This document shows, piece after piece, positions 7,917 to 15,791 of a stretch of DNA of 21,489 nucleotides. The notes beneath the pieces were generated by a model, which worked only from the letters and a program-made list of their open reading frames with translations, was not told the DNA's origin and searched no databases. Made by a program: the position numbers and the translations under genes. Source of the DNA: CAZCAC01 sp964496575 (lineage in GTDB: Bacteria > Planctomycetota > UBA1135 > GCA-002686595); assembly GCA_964496575.1 (NCBI GenBank), contig CAZCAC010000141.1, positions 1 to 21,489 on the forward strand. The letters are read 5' to 3'. Numbering within the stretch: position 1 is the first letter of the stretch; each line of letters begins with the position of its first letter.

Positions 7917-7943
7917 CGAGGCCAATCAAGGGGGCCAGTGCCG
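7917..7943 (-). repeat. Right terminal inverted repeat, overlapping the methyltransferase 3' end
   Basis: Partner of 6775-6801. Read on the minus strand it begins CGGCACTGGC. The same bases encode the last five residues (RHWPP) and TGA stop (7926-7928) of the methyltransferase gene that runs into it. The C-terminus of that protein therefore comes from mobile-element DNA. Confidence 0.8.
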
Positions 7944-8708
7944 GCGCCCGGCGATGATCTTGAAGAGCGGGATCGCGGAGAACAGGGTCCCGACCGACTC
8001 CACCGCGAATCCCGAGTCCCGCATCAGGCGCTCGATCTGGTAGATGGTGAAGTAGTGATACGGGTTGAGCTCGTCGTCCTCGCTCTCGACCTCTTCCTGG
8101 GCCTTGTAGAGGGAGCGGAAGCCGGCGAAGAGGCGGCCCATCTTGTAGATCCAGTTCTCGGTCGGGCCACAGACGAGCAGGAGCCCGCCGGGAGCCATCA
8201 CCTTCTTCAGCGTGTCGAGCTGGCTCCGGAGGTCCTCGAAGTGCTCGAGGACGTCGAGGGCGACGATCGTATCGAAGGGCCCGTCCACCGCTTCGAGGCA
8301 CGCGTCGAAGCTCCCGTGGAGCTGGGCCCCGGCGAACCCCATCGGTTCGGCCAGGTCGCGGGCCGCCGCGATCCGCAGGTCCACGCCGTGCACCTCGTCG
8401 TGCGCGGTGTGGTCGAGGATCAGGGGCAACGACACGCCCACTCCGCACCCGAAGTCCATGACCCGGCCGAGTTGCTTCTGCCGCGACAGATAGGAAGCAC
8501 AGAGGTAGATCCGGCGCCAGAAGAGCCAGGCGATCGCGCGATTCTTGTGCGCGTACGCGGGCACGGCGGACTCGACCAGGGATCCCTCCGGCGCCTGCTT
8601 TTCGTACTCGCGGGCGGCGTCTGACCAGCGCTGGCGGTACTCGGCGAAGCTGGCCTGGAGCGCTTCACTCCGGCCGGCGCTCGGTTCGATCAGGGTGGCG
8701 TTCGACAC
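7926..8708 (-). CDS. Class I SAM-dependent methyltransferase, 3' end replaced by IS (260 aa)
   Basis: Rossmann-fold methyltransferase. SAM motif I is VMDFGCGVGV (83-92), the ribose-binding acidic residue is D110 in VHGVD, motif II/III is FDTIVALDVLEHFEDL (145-160), and post-motif APGGLLLVCGPTEN lies at 172-185. The family (Methyltransf_11/23-like) commonly acts on small molecules, lipids or sugars; the substrate cannot be read from the sequence. A C-terminal Tyr-rich NPYHYFTIYQIERLMRDSGF segment is typical of enzymes acting on glycan or lipid precursors. The start is GTG at 8708. It is the last gene of a six-gene minus-strand operon, 66 bp after the membrane glycosyltransferase. Its last five codons and stop lie within the IS terminal repeat, so a short native tail may be missing. 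The catalytic core is complete. Confidence 0.9.
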   Translation of the reverse strand: MSNATLIEPSAGRSEALQASFAEYRQRWSDAAREYEKQAPEGSLVESAVPAYAHKNRAIAWLFWRRIYLCASYLSRQKQLGRVMDFGCGVGVSLPLILDHTAHDEVHGVDLRIAAARDLAEPMGFAGAQLHGSFDACLEAVDGPFDTIVALDVLEHFEDLRSQLDTLKKVMAPGGLLLVCGPTENWIYKMGRLFAGFRSLYKAQEEVESEDDELNPYHYFTIYQIERLMRDSGFAVESVGTLFSAIPLFKIIAGRRHWPP

Positions 8709-8774
8709 GGCGGCCTAGCTTGCCGCGGAGGTGCCGGAATGCAAGTTCGGTCCGGTCGATGTGCCCGGCGAGAA

Positions 8775-10820
8775 TCACTCCCCGGGGCCCGGCACGCCCT
8801 TCACCCGATACAGCCGCGCCGTACCGACCTCGAGCTCGAGCTCCGTCGAACCCGCCAGGTACTCCGCGGTCGCCTCCGTCTTGGCCTCGCCGAGCAGGAT
8901 GAAGTGGGTGACGCCGAATTCGGTCTGCGTCCGCTCGACCTCTTCTGCAGTCTTCGCTCGCCCCATCGCCAGGGCGTACTCGTGGCTGTGCCAGCTCCAG
9001 GTCAAGCTCGGCGCATCGAGGCCCGCGATGACGGGCCGCGTCAGGAAGGCCACGCGTGCGTCTCTGCCGTATTGATCGTTCAGGTGCTCTACGAGGGGCT
9101 TCTCGGGGTGCCCCCACTCCAGCTCCGGCGTGTCTCCCAGAAACAGCCCCACGACCGGGAGCTGGGCTCCTCCGTGACTCGCCGCGGGAGACATCTTCAA
9201 GTTGTAGGCGCTGGCCAGGAGCACACCCAGAACGACCAACCGGAACAGCCACCGATCCCTCTCGCGAAGCGCTCCGACGGCGACCGCCAGCGCGATCGAG
9301 AAGATCGGCAACGCCGGGTACAGGTAGCGCAGGTACGACATCTGCGAGAAAACCCCGCAGAAGGCGATCACCGCCGTGGCCAGCGCGATCCACCCCGCCG
9401 AGGCGGGCCTCCACGCGATGACCAGCACCGTCAGCGGGAGGAGCAACAGACCCTGGAATCCAAAGGCGCCCGGCGTCGCTTCGAGAAACAGCTCCGACTC
9501 GAAGGTCAGGGAGTAGAGCGTCCGCCAGGAGAGGGATTCGTTGAAGGCGGGGAAGTCGAACGACTCGTCGGCCCAGTAGGGCGAGTGGAAGATCCCGTTG
9601 AAGAAGGGGAACGCCGGGTTGCCGGTCAGGACGTACGCGTTCAGGTACGGGAACGCCCCGATCACGAGGACGAGTCCGGCCAGCTTCGCATACCTCCCCA
9701 GCCCGGCGCGCAACGTCCCCGCGCGCCAGTCCACCACCAGCAGGACACCGAAGCAGGCCGCGAGCATCACCCCCGAGGTCATCTTCGAGAGCAGCGCGAC
9801 CCCGATCGCGATCGCGGTCAGGTAGAGGTAGCCCCCCTTGCGCGTCTCGGCGTACCGGATGGTCCCGATCACCGCCGAGAGCTGGAACAGCATGACCGTG
9901 TTGTCGATGAACGCGGATGACGTGACGCAGTAGACGATCGGCGTCGAGACGAAGAGCGCCGCGATCAGGTAAGCCAGGGAGCGCGACACGTAGCGGCGGC
10001 AGGTGGCCGCGACCAGCATTGCGCCGGCGAGCAGCACGCCGAAGTTCAGGAGATGAACACCGGCCCCACCGGACTGCAGGTAGGCCAGCGTGTAGGCCCA
10101 GTCCCCGCCGATGGGCATGACCGCCCAGATGTGACTCCGGAAGTCGTACGGGAAGTAGTGCTCGACCGAGACGATGTGCGGGATCACCAGGTGGTAGGCC
10201 AGCGCATCCATCCCGGTCTCCGGCCGGCTCGAGGTGAAGAGCTGGACACCCAGCACCACGAGCAGCATCCAGAGGGTGGCGAGCTCGCGCACTCCGGTCC
10301 ACGCGCGGGGGTCGCCGAAGGGGTCCGAGGCTCGCACGAGCTCGATCAGCCGCCGCCGGCGCAGGACCAGCGGCGCGACGAGCAGGGCCAGGTGCGTCCA
10401 GCGGTAGTGCACCGGGAAGTGGCTCAGGAGCACGAGCACGGTGATGAAGAGGCCGAACCCCGCCACCCCGACCAGCAGGTGTTCCAGCAGGTCACGGTCC
10501 TCGGGCGGCAGCGCGCGACGGAAGAGCCAGTCGCCGACCAGGTAGGAAGCGACACCGATCAGGAGCACCGTAAGCACCGCGGCAGGGCCACTCGCTCCGG
10601 TGGCGAAGACGAGCCCGACCACGACGGCCAGCGGAACGGCGTACCGGGGAGCGAGACGCCAGACCAGGACACCGGTGACGAGCCAGATCCCCACGATCCA
10701 CTGCAACACCGCCGTGAACGGCTTGTGATTGGTGGTGACCGCCGGAACCTGGATGAAGCCGTGGACGAGCGTCGCCACGCAGAGCGCCAGCACGAGATAG
10801 CCGAGCAGCCGGAACTTCAT
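8775..10820 (-). CDS. Polytopic GT-C-like (GT39/ArnT-type) glycosyltransferase (681 aa)
   Basis: Integral membrane protein with about twelve hydrophobic segments in the first 540 residues and a soluble C-terminal region ending in VGTARLYRVKG. An early loop contains ETGMDALAYHLVIPH (201-215), matching the Asp-containing first periplasmic loop of GT-C enzymes. Later loops such as TGNPAFPFFNGIF and the FSQMSYLRYLYPALP segment are typical of uncharacterised family 39-like proteins. Such enzymes transfer sugars from polyprenyl-phosphate donors to lipids, glycans or proteins outside the membrane. The start is ATG at 10820, in an ATGA overlap with the stop of the preceding methyltransferase, so translation is coupled. 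A DPM1-like GT2 encoded divergently nearby could supply its donor. Acceptor unknown; the general class is likely but not certain. Confidence 0.85.
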   Translation of the reverse strand: MKFRLLGYLVLALCVATLVHGFIQVPAVTTNHKPFTAVLQWIVGIWLVTGVLVWRLAPRYAVPLAVVVGLVFATGASGPAAVLTVLLIGVASYLVGDWLFRRALPPEDRDLLEHLLVGVAGFGLFITVLVLLSHFPVHYRWTHLALLVAPLVLRRRRLIELVRASDPFGDPRAWTGVRELATLWMLLVVLGVQLFTSSRPETGMDALAYHLVIPHIVSVEHYFPYDFRSHIWAVMPIGGDWAYTLAYLQSGGAGVHLLNFGVLLAGAMLVAATCRRYVSRSLAYLIAALFVSTPIVYCVTSSAFIDNTVMLFQLSAVIGTIRYAETRKGGYLYLTAIAIGVALLSKMTSGVMLAACFGVLLVVDWRAGTLRAGLGRYAKLAGLVLVIGAFPYLNAYVLTGNPAFPFFNGIFHSPYWADESFDFPAFNESLSWRTLYSLTFESELFLEATPGAFGFQGLLLLPLTVLVIAWRPASAGWIALATAVIAFCGVFSQMSYLRYLYPALPIFSIALAVAVGALRERDRWLFRLVVLGVLLASAYNLKMSPAASHGGAQLPVVGLFLGDTPELEWGHPEKPLVEHLNDQYGRDARVAFLTRPVIAGLDAPSLTWSWHSHEYALAMGRAKTAEEVERTQTEFGVTHFILLGEAKTEATAEYLAGSTELELEVGTARLYRVKGVPGPGE

Positions 10821-11641
10821 GAGCGCGACCCGGCCTCGACAGGCGGCGCCTTCTTGCGGATCACGACCAGGTGGTGCAAGGCCAGCAATCGACCCAGGGG
10901 GACCAGGCAGAGCTCCATCGCCTTGAGAAGTGGGATCGACAGGTCCGGCAGGAGCTGCCGGAAGTTCAGCCCACCCGACAGGAGGTAGCGGGGGTAGTTC
11001 CGGATCTGGCGCTGGCACACGATCTCGAGCCCGGGGAACTCCCGGTCGAAACGCTCGCGATCCCGCTCGAAGACGACGTAGGAGAGCGCCTGGTTCGCAC
11101 CCTCCATCACGCCGCTCTCGCTCTCCCATGCGACCTGGGTCTTGTCGAAGCCTTCCGAGTCGAAGACGTTCTCGTAGAACTTCGCCGCCAGCGCCCCGTG
11201 GTACGGCTCGACCAGGATGCACCCGCCTCCGGGGATCAGCACGCGCTCGAGCTCGCGGAAGAACGCCGTCGGATCGTGAAAGTGATGGAAGCAGTGCATG
11301 CCGAAGATGGCCCGGACGGAGCCGTCTTCCAGGTCCATGTCGTGGGCGTCGATCACGCGGTCGAGGTGCGGGGCGGCCACGACGTCGGTGGTGATCAGCC
11401 CGGGGCACAGGCGCTTGAACTGACTGACCCCGGCGCCGAGCTCGATCCGCAGCCCCTCACCGGAGAAGTACTCCTCGTCGAGGCGCAGGAGCTCGCCGTA
11501 TATCTCGTCGAAGACCCCGAGGAGCATCCGCTTCTCGCCGAGAATCCGGGCGTGGACCTCGAGGCGGTCCTCGGTCTCGAGGTCCACGCCTTCGAGCCGG
11601 GGCTCTTTCAAGTGGTTGCGGATTCTCTTCGACAGGCTCAT
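10817..11641 (-). CDS. Class I SAM-dependent methyltransferase (274 aa)
   Basis: Methyltransf_11-type enzyme. SAM motif I reads IELGAGVSQFKRL (66-78), the acidic strand is VIDAHDMDL (96-104), and the post-I region FGMHCFHHFHDP (113-124) precedes LERVLIPGGGCILVEPYHG (131-149). A C-terminal amphipathic/hydrophobic stretch (SIPLLKAMELCLVPLGRLLALHHLVVI) suggests membrane association. The substrate is unknown; context points to a sugar or lipid-linked intermediate. It starts at ATG 11641, in an ATGA overlap with the upstream epimerase stop, and ends in an ATGA overlap with the glycosyltransferase start, so it sits in the middle of a translationally coupled chain. Confidence 0.9.
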   Translation of the reverse strand: MSLSKRIRNHLKEPRLEGVDLETEDRLEVHARILGEKRMLLGVFDEIYGELLRLDEEYFSGEGLRIELGAGVSQFKRLCPGLITTDVVAAPHLDRVIDAHDMDLEDGSVRAIFGMHCFHHFHDPTAFFRELERVLIPGGGCILVEPYHGALAAKFYENVFDSEGFDKTQVAWESESGVMEGANQALSYVVFERDRERFDREFPGLEIVCQRQIRNYPRYLLSGGLNFRQLLPDLSIPLLKAMELCLVPLGRLLALHHLVVIRKKAPPVEAGSRS

Positions 11642-12525
11642 CGATCGTTGACAGAGCTCCTATCCAGCTCCTCCAGAGCCGCGCGGACGACATCGAGCAG
11701 CGCCGAGTCGGGCAGGCCGAGCTCACCGAGGTCCGGACGGTGCACCCCCGGAGTGTTCGTGCGGTAGCCGCGCAGGCTATCGCCATCGATGCCGAGGTCA
11801 ATCCCGAAGCGCGCCGCGAGGGTCACCGGGGCGAGGAGGAGGGCGATCGGGAGGGGAAGAAACAGGCGGTGACGGCCGGCCACCGCCGCCACGAGCCGCA
11901 GCAGCTCGGCGAGGGTCGGCTGGCGCTCGTAGCAGAGGTTGCTGGCGGGTGCGTCGCTGCTCTCGATCACCCGCGTCATCGCCTCGGCGAAATCGTCGAT
12001 GCCGATCAGCGGCACGGGGCTGCGGCCGCCGCCGGGCAGGGGCACGACGGGCAGTCGCCGCACCGTGCCGACCATCCTGGCGAAGAGGCCGCCCGCGCCC
12101 ACGACCAGACCCGGGCGAACGATCCGCTGCCCCGACTCGAGGAACCAGAGCTCGAGCTCGTACTTCATCTGCCCGTAGCCACTGATCGCGTCCGGCCGAG
12201 CCGAGTAGGAGCTCAGGAAGAGCTGATCCGGCACACCGGCATCGCGTGCGGCTTCCGCCACGAGAATCGTGCCGCGGACGTTGAGCTCCCGGTTGTGGGC
12301 ACCCTCGGCGAAGGCGCAGTGGACGATCAGGTCCCGGCCCGCGAGGCGGTCGGGACCACACGGATCGCCCAGCGGCAGGCACTCGCGCCCGGTGACGAAG
12401 GCGGGCAACCCGGCGATCTCCTCCGCCGTGGCGCCCGACCCGGAGATCTCGTGCCCCCGAGCGTGCCATTGCGCGGCCAGCCGCCCGCCGAGGAAACCAC
12501 TCGCTCCAGTGATGAAGACCTTCAC
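11638..12525 (-). CDS. NAD(P)-dependent epimerase/dehydratase, extended SDR (295 aa)
   Basis: Extended short-chain dehydrogenase/reductase, a class acting mostly on nucleotide sugars. The nucleotide-binding GxxGxxG is at G7, G10 and G13 (FITGASGFLGG). The catalytic pair YxxxK is Y117-K121 (SGYGQMKYE), with serines S105/S106 upstream (FLSSYS). A substrate-binding half follows (about 135-290). GTG start at 12525 is inferred from the GTGA overlap with the GMC oxidoreductase stop. At 295 aa it is slightly short for a UDP-sugar epimerase but usual for the broader family. Likely role: epimerising, dehydrating or reducing a sugar or other small substrate for the glycan module. The exact reaction is undetermined. 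Confidence 0.9.
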   Translation of the reverse strand: MKVFITGASGFLGGRLAAQWHARGHEISGSGATAEEIAGLPAFVTGRECLPLGDPCGPDRLAGRDLIVHCAFAEGAHNRELNVRGTILVAEAARDAGVPDQLFLSSYSARPDAISGYGQMKYELELWFLESGQRIVRPGLVVGAGGLFARMVGTVRRLPVVPLPGGGRSPVPLIGIDDFAEAMTRVIESSDAPASNLCYERQPTLAELLRLVAAVAGRHRLFLPLPIALLLAPVTLAARFGIDLGIDGDSLRGYRTNTPGVHRPDLGELGLPDSALLDVVRAALEELDRSSVNDR

Positions 12526-14102
12526 GAGGCCGCGAGCTCCCCGGCGACCAGGCGCCCGATGCGCATGGCGTTGGCCATGTTGGTGAACGTCAGGTTCTTC
12601 GAAGGCAGCGTCGAGAAGTTCGCGGGGTCGGCGATGAAGACGTTGCCGCGGCCGGAGAGTCGGCCCTCCGGATCGGTCTCGTAGCGCCCCGGGTCGGTGC
12701 GCATCGGCAAACCACCGGCGTAGTGGTAGCTGCTGCCCGCCATCGGGAACTTGCAGAGGCGCGGAGAGCCGAAGTAGCCGATCCGGCGGAAGCCCCGGAT
12801 CAGGCCCGCTTCGACCTCGCCCAGCGCGCGCTTCTCGTAGTGCAGCACCATCCGGCCGTCCGCCCCGAGACGCAGGTAGTTCTCCGGGCGCGCTTCATCC
12901 GGATAGAAGAGCTGAACCACCACCATCGCCGGCATCAGGTACTTGAGCGCGCGCATGTTGTCTCGCGCGGCGAACGGGAAGTCAAAGAGGAAGTCGCACC
13001 ACAGCGTCGCGCCGACCCCGTAGATCGACCCCTGGATCGGGCCGGCCTGCCCGGGAGCCTCGTAGACGAGGTTGAGCTGGATGGGCAGCGACTTCGTCTC
13101 CACCCCGGCGCCGATCCGCCACACGTTCAGGAAGGGAACGTAGGAGATCCGGTTGTCGAGCAACGGCAGACGCGTCTCGTGGTCCTCGCTCGACGCCAGC
13201 ACCAGGCGCGCGGTGTTGAGCGCGCCGGCGGCGAGGACCAGCTTGCGGGCCTCGAAGCTCTCCTCCGCTCCCGTCTCCACGTGCCGCGTGCGCACCCGGA
13301 CTCCGTCACCGCCGTCGGAGTAGCCGAGAACCAGGCGGCGGCTCGCGTACTCGACCGCACCCTCGGCGACCAGCTCGTCCAGCGTGAACGCGGGGTTGTA
13401 GATCGCGGGAGTGTGCGGCTGGAAGAACTCGAGCCCGTTGTAGTCGTACGCGCCCCGCCCGCGAAACTCGCGCGACAGGACCGCCATGCGCGGCGTTCCG
13501 ATGCGAATGCCGAGCTTCCCGAAGTGAGCCCGGTGCTGGCGATAGCGCGTCAGCAGGTCACGACCGAGGTCGTTGCGCTCCAGCGGCGGTAGGCAACCCT
13601 CGGAGGTGCCGAAATCCTCGGCGAGATCGTCGTCCGTTCCGCTGACGCCGAGGTGTCGCGTCAGCTCGTCGTAGAAGGGATCGAGGTCGGCCACCGTGAT
13701 CGGGAAGCCGCGCAGGTCGACCGCGTTGAAGCGGTAGACACCCGCACCCCAGGCATTGCCGAGTCCGCCCTTGGCGAAGCTCATCACGGCATCGAAGCCC
13801 TCGAGCGTCACCGGCGAGAGCTCGCTCCAGCCCTCGGAGACGTAGCGCACTCCCGGCGCCTTGAGCTTGGGCGTCAGGTACGGGCGATGGACATTGTGCA
13901 GGCTCTCGTAGCGAGACCCGATCAGGGCGTCGAAGGGCGCGGTCCCCGTGCGCTTCAGGTCGTAGACGTTCTCCGTGAGCGGAGATCGTCGGGACGAGGG
14001 CTCGCGCCCCACGTCCAGCACCAGGACCCGCCGCCCCGCCAGGCCCAGCGCGGCCGCGACCCCCGCCGGGCCGGAGCCCACGACGATCGCATCAGCCTGC
14101 AT
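12522..14102 (-). CDS. GMC-family FAD-dependent oxidoreductase (526 aa)
   Basis: Flavoprotein of the glucose-methanol-choline family. The N-terminal dinucleotide fold is VVGSGPAGVAAAL (residues 7-19). The central region has GGLGNAWGAGVYRF, and the LAAGALNTARLVL signature lies near residue 290. The C-terminal block SSYHYAGGLPMRTDP carries the probable catalytic His H460, and SKNLTFTNMANAMRIG carries N503, which fits the His-Asn pair of many GMC enzymes. There is no signal peptide, so it is probably cytoplasmic. The ATG at 14102 overlaps the upstream 144-aa gene by 11 nt. Downstream neighbours (epimerase, methyltransferases, glycosyltransferase) suggest oxidation of a sugar- or polyol-containing or hydroxylated lipid intermediate. 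The substrate is unknown. Confidence 0.93.
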   Translation of the reverse strand: MQADAIVVGSGPAGVAAALGLAGRRVLVLDVGREPSSRRSPLTENVYDLKRTGTAPFDALIGSRYESLHNVHRPYLTPKLKAPGVRYVSEGWSELSPVTLEGFDAVMSFAKGGLGNAWGAGVYRFNAVDLRGFPITVADLDPFYDELTRHLGVSGTDDDLAEDFGTSEGCLPPLERNDLGRDLLTRYRQHRAHFGKLGIRIGTPRMAVLSREFRGRGAYDYNGLEFFQPHTPAIYNPAFTLDELVAEGAVEYASRRLVLGYSDGGDGVRVRTRHVETGAEESFEARKLVLAAGALNTARLVLASSEDHETRLPLLDNRISYVPFLNVWRIGAGVETKSLPIQLNLVYEAPGQAGPIQGSIYGVGATLWCDFLFDFPFAARDNMRALKYLMPAMVVVQLFYPDEARPENYLRLGADGRMVLHYEKRALGEVEAGLIRGFRRIGYFGSPRLCKFPMAGSSYHYAGGLPMRTDPGRYETDPEGRLSGRGNVFIADPANFSTLPSKNLTFTNMANAMRIGRLVAGELAAS

Positions 14103-14526
14103 CGATGCGTCGGGCCTGGCGTTTGCCGCGCGCGGCCTTGAACACCGAACGCACCGCGGCCAGGGTCAGGCCGGGCAAGCTGGTGAGGAAGGAGCCCTCT
14201 TCGCGCACGAAGCGCGCGTAGTACTCGCCGCGGATCTCGAGGAGGTAGAAGAGGATCTTGAACTTCGCGGTCAGCGCGTTCTCGGGATCCGTCCGGCGCA
14301 GGTGGAGCTCGATCGCCTCGGCGTCGAGCCGCTCCTCGACGATGCGCGTCAGGATCGTCGAGGACGGGGTCCGGGAGTCGAGCGAAACGTGGCGGTGAGC
14401 CTCGACGTACTGCTCGCGGACCTCGGGCGGAGAGGGCTGGCCGAAGAGGTTCTCGTGCCAGTAGTCGACCTCACGCTGGAGCCGCGAGTCGTCGGCGGGC
14501 GGAGCCGAAGCGGATACGGTGCTCAC
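14092..14526 (-). CDS. Unknown 144-aa protein coupled to the GMC oxidoreductase
   Basis: I do not recognise a family. The protein is charged and predicted mostly helical. Stretches such as LQREVDYWHENLFGQ (16-30) and RTDPENALTAKFKILFYLLEIRGEYYARFV (79-107) look like a conserved core, and a basic tail (KAARGKRQARR) ends it. There is no signal peptide or clear membrane segment, although residues 87-95 and 114-123 are hydrophobic. GTG at 14526 is taken as the start. Its stop overlaps the GMC start by 11 nt, so the two products are probably made together. In some GMC dehydrogenases a small separate subunit is encoded next to the flavoprotein (gluconate 2-dehydrogenase subunit 3 type); I see no clear match to that family. 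Coding status is supported by operon position and coding-like composition. Confidence 0.75.
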   Translation of the reverse strand: MSTVSASAPPADDSRLQREVDYWHENLFGQPSPPEVREQYVEAHRHVSLDSRTPSSTILTRIVEERLDAEAIELHLRRTDPENALTAKFKILFYLLEIRGEYYARFVREEGSFLTSLPGLTLAAVRSVFKAARGKRQARRIDAG

Positions 14527-14654
14527 GCGGGAGACTCCAACCGGAACCCGGGGAGGATTCCAGGGGACAGGTGCGAAAATCGCGGCGGCCGCGGGCAGTC
14601 CCCGATCCAGCGCTTATTCCGTCGGTCCGCCTCACCCGCCCGGGACCCTTGGCC

Positions 14655-14660
14655 TATACT
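14655..14660 (+). promoter_or_regulatory. Possible -10 element for the GT2 gene
   Basis: TATACT, 33 nt upstream of the ATG at 14693, lies in the 166-bp divergent spacer (14527-14692) between the glycan operon and the GT2 gene. It is close to the sigma-70 -10 consensus and stands out in GC-rich surroundings. No good -35 hexamer is seen 16-18 nt upstream, so the call is weak. I found no matching element for the leftward operon. Confidence 0.35.
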
Positions 14661-14692
14661 CGTCTCCCTCCGATTCCGGGAGCCCGAGCCAC

Positions 14693-15784
14693 ATGCCCTC
14701 ACCCACCCCCCAGAGCACGCCGCACCTCGCCGTGGTGATCCCCTGCTACAAGGCCGAGGCGACCATCGCCACGGTCATCGAGGGCATCCCCCAGTTCGTG
14801 CCGACGATCGTGGTGGTCGACGACCGGAGCCCCGACGCTTCGGCGGAGCGCGTCGAGGAGCTCGCGGATCCGCGCGTTCACCTCATCCGGCACGAGGAGA
14901 ACCAGGGCGTCGGCGGAGCGACCATGTCGGGGTACGCCCGAGCCGCGGAGCTCGGCGCGGAGATCATCGTCAAGATGGACTCCGACAATCAGATGGACCC
15001 GGCGAAGATCCCCGCGCTGGTCGCCCCGATCCTGGCCGGCGAGGCGGACCACACCAAGGGCAATCGCTTCCTGCACGCGCGTGAGCTCAAGGACATGCCC
15101 CTCCTGCGGCGCATCGGAAACCTGGGGTTGTCCTTCTCGACCAAGCTCGCGTCGGGCTACTGGAACGTCTTCGACCCCACGAACGGCTACACGGCCATTC
15201 ACGCCTCGATCGTGCCCCTCTTCGAACCGGGGAGCCTGAAGCGGGGTTTCTTCTTCGAGACCAGCGTCCTGCTGGAGCTGAGCCTGATGCGAGCGGTCGT
15301 GCGCGACGTGGACATGCCGGCGCGCTACGGCTCGGAAGTCAGCAACCTCTCCGAGATGGAGGCGCTGTTCAGCTTCCCTCTCCGCCAGCTGCGAGGATTC
15401 CTGCGACGCATCTGGGTGCAGTACTTTCTGCGCGACTTCGGGCTCTTCTCGCTGTTTCTGGTTTCCGGCCTGGGCCTGGCCGGTTTCGGCGCGTTGTTCG
15501 GCGCCTACCACTGGTACCAGAGCTGGCGCATCGGCGAACCCGCCCCCCTCGGCACCATCATGCTGGCGGCGCTGCCTCTCCTGATCGGCGTGCAGTTCAT
15601 CCTGCAGGCTCTCCTGCTCGACGTGCAGAGCCGTCCAGTGCTTCCACTCCAACGGCAGCTGCGCGAGCGTGAAGAGCTGCGCGGGCTCCTGTATCCGGTG
15701 CCGGCCGCTTCCGATGCTGTCGTGTCCGAAACCGCTCGTGCCGGTGCCTCCGAGGTCGACAGGCCGGTCGAGTCGTCTCGCTGA
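14693..15784 (+). CDS. GT2 glycosyltransferase with C-terminal membrane anchor (363 aa)
   Basis: GT-A-fold family 2 glycosyltransferase resembling dolichyl-phosphate mannose synthase/GtrB. LAVVIPCYKAEATIATVI opens the fold (12-29), VVVDDRSPD is the UDP/GDP-sugar strand (40-48), and the metal-binding DxD is D96-S-D98 in VKMDSDNQMDP. DPTNGYTAIH and the GFFFETSVLLEL block are typical of DPM1-like enzymes. Two hydrophobic segments after about residue 240 (FGLFSLFLVSGLGLAGFGALFG and TIMLAALPLLIGVQFILQALLL) should anchor it in the inner membrane. Expected reaction: transfer of a sugar from a nucleotide to polyprenyl phosphate. The ATG at 14693 is preceded by GGGAG about 10 nt upstream and starts just before family homology. 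Divergent from the glycan operon whose GT-C enzyme could use its product. Confidence 0.93.
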   Translation: MPSPTPQSTPHLAVVIPCYKAEATIATVIEGIPQFVPTIVVVDDRSPDASAERVEELADPRVHLIRHEENQGVGGATMSGYARAAELGAEIIVKMDSDNQMDPAKIPALVAPILAGEADHTKGNRFLHARELKDMPLLRRIGNLGLSFSTKLASGYWNVFDPTNGYTAIHASIVPLFEPGSLKRGFFFETSVLLELSLMRAVVRDVDMPARYGSEVSNLSEMEALFSFPLRQLRGFLRRIWVQYFLRDFGLFSLFLVSGLGLAGFGALFGAYHWYQSWRIGEPAPLGTIMLAALPLLIGVQFILQALLLDVQSRPVLPLQRQLREREELRGLLYPVPAASDAVVSETARAGASEVDRPVESSR

Positions 15785-15791
15785 GAGGCGG

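Larger units (their letters stand above)
6775..7943 (-). mobile_element. Insertion sequence, about 1.17 kb, IS1/IS1595-like, one transposase gene
   Basis: The element is bounded by terminal inverted repeats at 6775-6801 and 7917-7943. Read inward, both begin CGGCACTGGC and match at 21 of 27 positions. The single transposase gene fills the interior, and its stop codon lies inside the left repeat, as is usual in compact elements. The two flanks (ending GCCGGATAG on the left, starting GCGCCCGGCG on the right) show no clean target-site duplication. The insertion is therefore old, or one flank has since rearranged. It separates two convergent genes, fahA and a methyltransferase. Family assignment rests on the transposase architecture and is tentative. 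Confidence 0.78.

Noticed and set aside
6766..7952. Target-site duplication flanking the insertion sequence
   Set aside because: I compared 8-10 bp on each side in several registers. Flanks GCCGGATAG and GCGCCCGGCG do not match beyond short GC-rich coincidences.
10821..11408. Upstream extension of the GT-C glycosyltransferase frame
   Set aside because: It runs out of frame through the SAM motifs of the preceding methyltransferase. The ATGA overlap at 10817-10820 and the hydrophobic N-terminus at MKFRLLGYLV mark the real start.
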